8,466 nucleotides of DNA from an uncultured Kiloniellales bacterium (lineage in GTDB: Bacteria; Pseudomonadota; Alphaproteobacteria; Kiloniellales; JAKSDN01): contig CALJXB010000268.1 in NCBI GenBank assembly GCA_937974415.1, positions 1-8,466 on the forward strand. Reading direction: 5' to 3'. Every line of letters begins with the position of its first letter. The first letter of the stretch is position 1. The notes beneath the pieces were generated by a model, which had not been told where the DNA came from, ran no database searches, and saw only the letters and a list, made by a program, of their open reading frames with translations. Of the stretch, positions 1 through 5,566 are shown one piece after another. A program made the translations under genes and the position numbers.

Positions 1-455
1 GCGAAGGTCAGATTGCCGCTTCGCTCGCGCAAGGCATCGAAGTCCTTGAGCGGCATTCGCACTACCGATTCCCGGCCCATCTCCCATCCGATCCGTCCGA
101 AGCGCCGGGGCAGAGAGGTGAGCGTCGCCTGGAGCAGCGAAACCCCGTCGTCGTCGGGGCGCGGCGCCGGCCAGCTGCGAATGTCCTCGACCCAGGTCCC
201 CGCCATGCCCGGCTCGCCGATCTCCGGGATCACCGCGATCACCGCGCCCTCGCGCGGCACGACGATGAACCAGGGCCGGGTCGGGCTTTCCCAGAACTGG
301 GTGTTGAAGCCGGTGAAATAGCGCACGTTGGGCGCCGTGGTGACCACCAGGGCGTCCAGCTCGTCATGGGTCATGGCCGCCTGAGCGCGCGCGAGGCGCA
401 GCTCGAATTCCTCAGGCCCAAAGCCACGGTCGACGGCATCCAGCGTATTAGTCAC
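1..455 (-). CDS. M24-family (creatinase/prolidase-fold) hydrolase, N-terminal part, 3' end beyond window
   Basis: Only the first 151 codons are present; the frame stays open to the left edge. The product begins with the creatinase N-terminal domain layout: a short amphipathic lead (FGPEEFELRLARAQAAM, residues 12-28), LDALVVT (33-39), NVRYFTGF (43-50), then a beta-rich stretch PWFIVVPREGAVIAVIPE (61-78) and GRIGWEMG (120-127). In this family the N-domain precedes the metal-binding pita-bread domain, which lies outside the window. Prolidase, Xaa-Pro aminopeptidase, creatinase, ectoine hydrolase (DoeA) and DMSP lyase DddP therefore cannot be separated. The GTG start at 455 has a GGGGAG Shine-Dalgarno seven bases upstream and overlaps the livM stop by 8 nt. 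The next Met is residue 28, inside the conserved lead helix, so GTG is preferred. Translational coupling to the importer suggests a cytoplasmic hydrolase acting on the imported compound or a product of it (inference). Confidence 0.85.
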   Translation of the reverse strand, partial: MTNTLDAVDRGFGPEEFELRLARAQAAMTHDELDALVVTTAPNVRYFTGFNTQFWESPTRPWFIVVPREGAVIAVIPEIGEPGMAGTWVEDIRSWPAPRPDDDGVSLLQATLTSLPRRFGRIGWEMGRESVVRMPLKDFDALRERSGNLTF

Positions 456-1497
456 GGCTCGGCTCCCCAGCTAATTGGCGCCTGTCCGGCCTGTCCGGCC
501 TGTCCGGCCGACCGGCGAAGAGGCGCTTGATCTTCGGCCCGAGGCTTTCCAGGCCCTGGGGCAGGAACAGCACCGAGGCGATCAAAATCGCGCCGTAGAT
601 CAGCGGGCGAGCTTGGTCGACCCCCATCTCGCGCAGCACCATCTCGTTGACGATGGTGAGCACCACCACGCCGATGATCGGACCGAAGAAAGTCGAGGTC
701 CCGCCGACGATCACCCAGATCAGCACGAAGACCATCTCCTCCACGTCGAAACGGTTGGGGTTGATGGTGCCAAGATAGTGGGCCAAGAGGGCGCCGGCCA
801 GTCCGCCGAAGACCGAGGCGACGACGAAGGCGAGCGTGCGGGTGCGCCGGGTGTCGACCCCGACCGATTCGGCCAGCTTGTCCTGCCAGTGAACGGCATG
901 AAAGGTCAGCCCGAAGCGCGAGCGCTCGAGCCGGTAGAGCACGACGAGCGAGAGCGTCACCACCAGCAGGCAGACGTAGTAGTAGTTCACCGGATCCCAG
1001 AAGGCGATCTTGAGGGTGCCGATCTCGATGTCCGACAAGCCCGGGATCCCCTTGATCCCCTTGGGTCCGCCGAAGGGGTCGCGAAACCGCTTCCACAGGA
1101 GGCGGATCACTTCGCCGGCGGCGAAAGAGCCGATCAGGAAATAAAAGCCCTTCATGCGGAACAGCGGGAAGCTGAGCACGTAGGCGACCAGCCCGGCGGT
1201 GGCCGCGCCGAGGAGCATGGCGAGCGGTACCGGTACGCCGAGCGCCTTGGCATAAAGGGCGCTGGCATAGGCGCCGACGCCCATGATCACGGCGTGGCCG
1301 AGCGACCATTCGCCGGTCAGCGTGAGGACCCGGTAGCTGACCACCAGCAGCACGTTGATCAGCAGGAAGACCGCGATCTCCTTCTGCGAGAAGCTCAGAA
1401 GATGCGGCAGGACGATGAGCCCGGCGTAGACCGCGATTAGAAGCAGCGCCGGCTTCCAGAGCGCGGCCGTGGGCTTCGCCTCGCCTCCCTTAGGCAC
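448..1497 (-). CDS. livM: Branched-chain amino acid type ABC transporter permease LivM
   Basis: This is an inner-membrane permease subunit that pairs with LivH to form the channel of a HAAT-type importer. The 349 residues are strongly hydrophobic with about eight to nine membrane segments, for example around 15-33, 40-60, 90-112, 171-189, 221-242, 255-287 and 298-313. Family signatures are GEWSLGHAVIMGVGAYASA (62-80), FYFLIGSFAAGEVIRLLW (118-135) and the cytoplasmic coupling loop LAESVGVDTRRTRTLAFVVA (208-227), where the ATPase should dock. The start is GTG at 1497, overlapping the livH stop by 8 nt, with GAGGGG about 11 nt upstream; no internal Met occurs before residue 72. The C-terminus ends in a PDR-PDR-PDR tail (331-339) encoded by a 9-bp tandem repeat, which is not a conserved LivM element. 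Many HAAT systems carry amides, urea or other compounds, so branched-chain amino acid specificity should not be assumed. Confidence 0.95.
   Translation of the reverse strand: MPKGGEAKPTAALWKPALLLIAVYAGLIVLPHLLSFSQKEIAVFLLINVLLVVSYRVLTLTGEWSLGHAVIMGVGAYASALYAKALGVPVPLAMLLGAATAGLVAYVLSFPLFRMKGFYFLIGSFAAGEVIRLLWKRFRDPFGGPKGIKGIPGLSDIEIGTLKIAFWDPVNYYYVCLLVVTLSLVVLYRLERSRFGLTFHAVHWQDKLAESVGVDTRRTRTLAFVVASVFGGLAGALLAHYLGTINPNRFDVEEMVFVLIWVIVGGTSTFFGPIIGVVVLTIVNEMVLREMGVDQARPLIYGAILIASVLFLPQGLESLGPKIKRLFAGRPDRPDRPDRRQLAGEPSRD
481..507 (-). repeat. Three exact tandem copies of a 9-bp unit inside the 3' end of livM
   Basis: The plus-strand unit CCTGTCCGG occurs three times in succession without mismatch. 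The repeat is in frame with livM and encodes Pro-Asp-Arg three times just before the end of the protein. Copy-number change in units of 9 bp would lengthen or shorten the cytoplasmic tail without a frameshift. It sits about 26 bp from the start of the downstream M24 gene. Confidence 0.9.
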
Positions 1498-2365
1498 GGT
1501 CCCGGGTCCCCCTCAAGCCGGTCGGGCGCACCACCAGCACCGCCAGCATCAGCAGAAGCCCGACGATGTCGGCGATCACGCCGTCGGCGAAGGTGGTGAC
1601 GAAGGTGTGGACGAAGGCGTAGACCACGGCCGCGATCACCGCGCCCTCCAGGCTGCCGATACCGCCGACGATGATGATGATGAATGCGGTGACGATGACC
1701 GAATGCCCCATGTAGGGGTAGGTGCGCACCAGCGGCGCGGTGAGGGCGCCTGCGACCCCGGCAAGGCCCGCGCCGATGCACATGGCGATGCGGGCCGTCT
1801 GGTTGATCGATATGCCCTGCAAGGCCGCCGCCTCAGGGTCCTGGGCGGTGGCCCTGAGCGCCCAGCCCAAGCGGCTCTTGCGCAGGAAAATGCCGAGCGC
1901 GCCGAGCAGCAGCACCGCCGCGGCGATGACATATAGCCGCTGCAGCGGAAGCACGACGCCCTCGAGGCCGAATGGATGAAAGATGACCTGGGTCGGCGGC
2001 GGGATATGCTCCATTCGCACGCCGAATCCCATGACCACGGCCGACTGCAGGATCAAAAGGAAGCCGATCGAGACGATGAGTCCGCCCAGGGGATTATCGC
2101 GCATGGGCCGGAACAGGGTCCGTTCCATGGCGATGCCGACCAGCCCGACGAAGATCAGGCCGAGGGCGACGGCCAGGAAGAACGGTAGGCGGTTGTCGGC
2201 GTAGAGGAAGACCACCACATAGGCGCCCAGCATGTAGAGCTCGCCGTGGGCGAAGTTGATGATCCCCATGACGCCGAAAATCAGCACCAGACCGACCGCG
2301 ATCAGGGCCATGAAGCTGGCGGCGTAGATCGCGTTGATGCAGGTCTGCAACAGCAGGTCGATCAA
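1490..2365 (-). CDS. livH: Branched-chain amino acid type ABC transporter permease LivH
   Basis: This is the inner-membrane permease partner of LivM. The 291-residue product has the usual LivH length and about eight hydrophobic segments. Signatures are GVMGIINFAHGELYMLGAY (31-49), ERTLFRPMRDNPLGGLIVSI (81-100), the loop GWALRATAQDPEAAALQGI (167-185) that contacts the ATPase, and VGGIGSLEGAVIAA (233-246). The start is TTG at 2365: a GGGGAG ribosome-binding site lies six bases upstream, there is no other start codon nearby in frame, and MIDLLLQTCINAIYAASFMALIAVGLVLIFG-like N-termini are normal for this family. The gene follows the binding-protein gene after a 113-bp gap holding a hairpin, and its stop overlaps the livM GTG start. 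The rare TTG start and the hairpin may both keep permease synthesis below that of the binding protein (inference). Confidence 0.95.
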   Translation of the reverse strand: MIDLLLQTCINAIYAASFMALIAVGLVLIFGVMGIINFAHGELYMLGAYVVVFLYADNRLPFFLAVALGLIFVGLVGIAMERTLFRPMRDNPLGGLIVSIGFLLILQSAVVMGFGVRMEHIPPPTQVIFHPFGLEGVVLPLQRLYVIAAAVLLLGALGIFLRKSRLGWALRATAQDPEAAALQGISINQTARIAMCIGAGLAGVAGALTAPLVRTYPYMGHSVIVTAFIIIIVGGIGSLEGAVIAAVVYAFVHTFVTTFADGVIADIVGLLLMLAVLVVRPTGLRGTRDRA

Positions 2366-2389
2366 TGGCCGCTCCCCACCACACGCGAC

Positions 2390-2427
2390 GGCCGGAACTG
2401 GCCCCTAGCTAGCGGCCAGCTCCGGCC
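2390..2427 (-). promoter_or_regulatory. Intercistronic hairpin between binding-protein gene and livH
   Basis: Two 14-base arms (2390-2403 and 2414-2427) are complementary with a single imperfect position, and enclose a 10-base loop that itself contains CTAGCTAG. The imperfect position is A/C on the plus strand. In minus-strand RNA, the sense of the liv operon, it becomes a G-U pair, so the 14-bp stem is fully paired there. No T-run follows, so this is not a classic terminator. Its place after an abundant periplasmic protein gene suggests a 3'-stabilising or attenuating structure that lowers expression of livH and livM, as known for malE-malF and other binding-protein operons (inference). Confidence 0.7.
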
Positions 2428-2478
2428 AGAACAGGCGCCAAGTAATGGCGCGTCGTCTCACGGTTCGGCAACGCAGAT

Positions 2479-3813
2479 CTAGGTGCGTTGGTAGAACATC
2501 TCGCCCATGGCCTCGAAGTGCTTGATCATGATGTCCTTGTGCTTGGACCACCAGTCGGGGATCGAGCGGTACTCCTTGATGACGGCCTTGCCGTTCTCGA
2601 TCACCACCACCGGCCAGTTGCCGACCAGGGCGTTGTCGATGCCGAACAGCTCCTGGCCCCACCACTTGGCCTCGCCGAAGGCGTGCAAGCCGGTGCCGCC
2701 GGCCTTCATGGCGGTCAGCACCTCCTGGGGCTCGACCGAGCCGGCGGCCTCGGCGCCGGCGCGCCACAGGTCCATGATCGAGGCGTACTCCCAGCTCACC
2801 GCCCCCCACTCGCCGGGCCAGCGCTTGGCATATTCCGAGAAGAACGCGTTGGGCTTCTGGAAGTTCACGAAGCTCTCGTTCAGCGCGGGATCGTCGAAGT
2901 CCGGGAACTGGAACACGAAGCCCTCGAGGAACTCCGCCGAGGTCTTGGCGATCATCTGGTCGTAGAAGTCCGCCGTGCAGGAGATCATCTGGCCCTTGAA
3001 GCCCTGCTGGAAGGCCTGCTCGGTCAGCGGGTGCACGAAGTCCGCGTAGCAGGTATCCAGGCAGATGATGTCCGGGTTCTTGGCCATCAGCGACGTCATC
3101 ACCGGCGCGAAGTCGGTGGTCGAAATGTCGAAGAACAGCGGCTCGTCCACAAGCTCGATCCCGGCCGCCTCGAAGGCCGCCAGATAGGTCGCCACCGACG
3201 GCCGCCCCAGCGCGTCGTCCTGGGCGCAGATCACCGCCGTCTTCAAGTCCGGCTTGGCCTCCGCCAGCCACTCCACCCCGGTCACGTTGTAGATCGGGTG
3301 CACCTCGCAGGGCGCGATCAGATTGGGCGTGTCCGGCGTCAGGTCGCTCGGCAGCAAGGTCGAGACCAGCATCCCCGTCCTATTCGAGATCTCCACGACC
3401 GGCGGCATAGTGTCGCCGCCCAGCATCATGATGAACTTCACCTCGTCCTCGTGGATCAGCTTCTGCGCCCCGGTGCGCGCCTTGTCCGGCGCGTACTCGT
3501 TGTCGTAGGACACGAACTCCACCTGGTAGCTCTCGCCGCCGACCTGGATGCCGCCCGAGCCGTTCACCCACTCGGCCCAGATCTCGCAGCCGTAAAGACC
3601 CGGCAGCCCCCAGGCCGCAACCTCCCCCGTCAAAGGCGCCAAAAAGCCGATCTTCACCGTCTTGTCCGCCGCCAACGCACGCCCGCTCCCCGACACGCCC
3701 GCAGCCGCAACCCCAGCCGCGCCCGCAACACCCGCCGCCGTGCCGCGCAAAAATCCACGCCGGCTCACGCCGTCTAAGACCTTCGAGATACTCCGAGACT
3801 TGCTCTTCGACAT
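2479..3813 (-). CDS. Tat-exported type 1 periplasmic solute-binding protein of a HAAT-type ABC importer
   Basis: This captures the substrate in the periplasm and delivers it to LivH/LivM. The 444-residue product starts with a charged leader followed by the twin-arginine motif SRRGFL (17-22), an Ala/Gly-rich hydrophobic stretch (24-41) and an ALA cleavage site near residue 48. The mature part begins KTVKIGFLAPLTGEVAAWG (51-69), the usual opening of the Leu/Ile/Val-binding fold. It continues with NGSGGIQVGGESYQVEFVSYDN (84-105), an LGGDTMPPVVEISNRTGM lobe segment (131-148), and an NPDIICLDTCYADF strand (246-259). The ATG at 3813 is chosen because GGGAGGTGG lies 5-6 bases upstream and the Tat motif sits at the correct distance; the frame remains open further upstream, but that part looks non-coding. 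It is the first gene of the transporter operon. The ligand is unknown: the residues visible do not identify leucine, urea or amide specificity. Tat export implies cytoplasmic folding before secretion. Confidence 0.93.
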   Translation of the reverse strand: MSKSKSRSISKVLDGVSRRGFLRGTAAGVAGAAGVAAAGVSGSGRALAADKTVKIGFLAPLTGEVAAWGLPGLYGCEIWAEWVNGSGGIQVGGESYQVEFVSYDNEYAPDKARTGAQKLIHEDEVKFIMMLGGDTMPPVVEISNRTGMLVSTLLPSDLTPDTPNLIAPCEVHPIYNVTGVEWLAEAKPDLKTAVICAQDDALGRPSVATYLAAFEAAGIELVDEPLFFDISTTDFAPVMTSLMAKNPDIICLDTCYADFVHPLTEQAFQQGFKGQMISCTADFYDQMIAKTSAEFLEGFVFQFPDFDDPALNESFVNFQKPNAFFSEYAKRWPGEWGAVSWEYASIMDLWRAGAEAAGSVEPQEVLTAMKAGGTGLHAFGEAKWWGQELFGIDNALVGNWPVVVIENGKAVIKEYRSIPDWWSKHKDIMIKHFEAMGEMFYQRT

Positions 3814-4118
3814 AACCACCTCCCTCGTTCGCTCTTTCAGCCGGGCGACAGGCCTGTCGCCCGGTCGGAGCCGCCAATTTTGGCGCAACGATACGGCATT
3901 GTGAGGCCCTGGTAAATCGTGCCCGCACCCGGGCACCGGAAACAGTTGCCGGGGCCAACAGACCGTCCGCGCACAATGCCGCAGCCCTGGACGAAATTCG
4001 TTCGAAGGTCTAGACCATTCTTGCAAAGCGGTTTCAACGCGCAATCGACCTGTGATAGTCGAAGAACAAGCTGTGGCGATAACCAAACGCCATTCGCGCT
4101 AACGAAGGGGAGAGCATC
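3814..4118. promoter_or_regulatory. Divergent intergenic region with multiple inverted repeats
   Basis: These 305 bases separate the minus-strand binding-protein operon from the plus-strand dehydrogenase-like gene and hold no convincing gene. Structures seen are a perfect 24-bp palindrome (3841-3864), an inverted repeat CGCCAA-TT-TTGGCG (3872-3885), a 7-bp-stem hairpin GTGCCCG/CGGGCAC (3919-3936), ACGAA-A-TTCGT (3991-4001) and GGTCTAGACC (4007-4016). A minus-strand promoter candidate is TTGAAA (4037-4032), a 17-bp spacer, then TCTAGA (4014-4009), which overlaps the last palindrome; the -10 match is weak. For the plus-strand gene no clear promoter stands out. Shared control of both directions by a repressor or activator binding here is plausible but not shown; no regulator gene lies in the window. 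Confidence 0.5.
3841..3864. promoter_or_regulatory. Perfect 24-bp palindrome upstream of the binding-protein gene
   Basis: The half-site CCGGGCGACAGG is followed directly by its exact reverse complement. It ends 28 bp before the ATG of the binding protein and about 16 bp from its Shine-Dalgarno. It has no adjacent T-run in either direction, so it does not look like a terminator. It could be an operator for a dimeric regulator, or in RNA a strong 5'-leader hairpin that protects the abundant binding-protein message. Confidence 0.65.
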
Positions 4119-5501
4119 ATGGGAGACGTCAAGAAGTGGGGCTCTGAGGACTTCTGGGGCCTGGGGTACGAATTCGATCCGCAATGGCTGCTGACCCCGG
4201 CGCAGCAGGAAATCCAGGAAAAGCTGATCGCTCTGTGCCACTCGACACTGCGCGAGAACGCCATCGAGAGCGACAAGCAGCTCCTGTTCCCGCGCAAGAA
4301 CTTCGAGGCCCTGGCGGAGCAAGGCCTGCTCGGCCTCCTGGTGCCGAAGGAATTGGGCGGCCTCGGCGAGAACCACGTGGCCGCAGCCATGGTGGTCGAG
4401 ACCATCGCGCGCTACGGCTGTCCCTCGACCGCCATGTGCTACACCATGCACATCGGCGCGGTCGCCGCCGCCATGCTGCGCTATCACGAAAGCGATGTCA
4501 TCCAGGACATCATGCGCCGCATCGACAGCGACTGCCTGGTCGGCACGCTGTCCTACTCCGATCCCGAGACCGGCTCGCACTTCTGGTATCCGATCTCCTC
4601 GCGCGCCGAGCGGGCCGAGGACGGTTGGAAGGTCATGAAGAAGGCTTCCTGGACCACGTCCGGCGGGTTTGCCGACTGGTACATCGTGCAGACCACCAGC
4701 CCGGATTTCGCCGGCGACTACTCCAACCTCTCCTGCTTCCTCATCCTGGGCGACGAGATTCTCTCAGATCCCGCCAACTGGGACGGCCTCGGCCTGCGCG
4801 GCAACCAGTCGGGCCCGATCAAGGTGGATGACGTCACCATCCCCGAAGAACGTCTGGTCGGACCGGTCGGCGACGGCGCCTCGTCCAACGACGAGGCGGT
4901 CGATCCCTTCTTCCTGCTGTGCTCATCGTCATGCTGGAACGGCATCTCCATGGGCCTGATCGACATCGCCAAGCGCCACACCACCCAGAAGAAGCACGTC
5001 GATGTCGGCATGCGGGTGTGCGACTACCCGACCATCCAGGACTACGTGGGCGAAGCGATCATCGATACCAACACTGCGCGCGCTCTGGTCTTCCAGATGG
5101 CCCAGGGCATGGACAAGGTGACCGACAACTGCGACTGGTCGATCCACGCCGACACCTCGGTCCTGCCGCGCGCCGATATGCTGCACTGGATGTGGCAGGT
5201 CAAGTTTGCGGCCGCCAAGAACGTGGCCCACGTGTCGGACAAGATGCTGCACGCTTGCGGCGGCACCGGCTACAAGCCGGCGCTCGGCATCGAGCGCTAC
5301 CTGCGCGACGGTAAGGCCGGCTGGGTCATGGGCCCGACCAACGAGGTGCTGCGCCAGTTCGTCGGCAAGTCGGCGCTGCTCGGCTTCGACTCCCTCGACT
5401 ACTGGAACCAGTCGGTGAACGAGCGGGTGCTGCACAACGAGATCAAGAAGCTCGACACCGAGGCCAAGAAGAAACTGGCCGAGGAACTGCTCGCCGAGTA
5501 A
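4119..5501 (+). CDS. Acyl-CoA dehydrogenase-fold flavoprotein lacking the usual catalytic Glu; possible flavin monooxygenase
   Basis: The 460 residues follow the acyl-CoA dehydrogenase order. The N-terminal helical part contains ALAEQGLLGLLVPKELGGLG (64-83). The flavin-contact loop is YSDPETGSH (146-154), matching the family LTEPEAGSD. The beta domain has KASWTTSGGFADWYIV (175-190) and GLGLRGNQSGPIKVDDVTIP (223-242). The C-terminal helices have ACGGTGYKPALGIERYLRDG (379-398). Aligning RDGKAGWVMGPTNE with the canonical RDAKIYQIYEGTSQ places Gly405 where the catalytic Glu should be. The alternative Glu of isovaleryl-CoA dehydrogenase in the preceding helix is also absent, with a Phe near 264-265. 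Loss of the base is typical of group D monooxygenases that share this fold (DszC, HsaA, IacA), which use reduced flavin from a partner reductase; one is encoded at 6909. Whether this is a monooxygenase or a divergent dehydrogenase is unsettled. The ATG at 4119 has GGGGAG six bases upstream; a terminator follows the stop. The C-terminus is Lys/Glu-rich (441-460). Confidence 0.9.
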   Translation: MGDVKKWGSEDFWGLGYEFDPQWLLTPAQQEIQEKLIALCHSTLRENAIESDKQLLFPRKNFEALAEQGLLGLLVPKELGGLGENHVAAAMVVETIARYGCPSTAMCYTMHIGAVAAAMLRYHESDVIQDIMRRIDSDCLVGTLSYSDPETGSHFWYPISSRAERAEDGWKVMKKASWTTSGGFADWYIVQTTSPDFAGDYSNLSCFLILGDEILSDPANWDGLGLRGNQSGPIKVDDVTIPEERLVGPVGDGASSNDEAVDPFFLLCSSSCWNGISMGLIDIAKRHTTQKKHVDVGMRVCDYPTIQDYVGEAIIDTNTARALVFQMAQGMDKVTDNCDWSIHADTSVLPRADMLHWMWQVKFAAAKNVAHVSDKMLHACGGTGYKPALGIERYLRDGKAGWVMGPTNEVLRQFVGKSALLGFDSLDYWNQSVNERVLHNEIKKLDTEAKKKLAEELLAE

Positions 5502-5524
5502 CCGGGCGTCTTCTTCAATTGAGC

Positions 5525-5556
5525 GGGGCCGGTCTCGAGACCGGCCCCTTTCGTTT
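5525..5556 (+). terminator. Rho-independent terminator after the dehydrogenase-like gene
   Basis: A perfect GC-rich inverted repeat, GGGGCCGGTC-TCGA-GACCGGCCCC, gives a 10-bp stem with a 4-base loop and is followed by TTTCGTTT. It starts 24 bp after the stop of the plus-strand gene. In the opposite direction there is no T-run after the stem, so it serves the plus strand mainly. It also lies 11 bp beyond the stop of the convergent GcvT-like gene and may still fold at the 3' end of that message. Confidence 0.88.
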
Positions 5557-5566
5557 GGGCCACGCT

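Noticed and set aside
13..321. Plus-strand frame of 102 codons at the left edge
   Set aside because: Antisense shadow of the M24 N-terminal domain; low-complexity product with no recognisable family.
2488..3777. Long plus-strand open frame (429 codons) opposite the binding-protein gene
   Set aside because: Its product is Arg/His/Asp-rich with no recognisable fold, as expected of antisense frames in GC-rich DNA. The minus-strand gene is clearly homologous to a known family.
4032..4059. Plus-strand promoter TTTCAA / GATAGT ahead of the dehydrogenase-like gene
   Set aside because: The -35 matches the consensus at only three positions, and alternatives of equal quality exist in the region.
3814..4086. 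Upstream extension of the binding-protein frame to an earlier start at 4086
   Set aside because: It would put 91 residues ahead of the Tat motif, runs through palindromes and lacks a ribosome-binding site. The ATG at 3813 has a strong one and gives a normal signal peptide.
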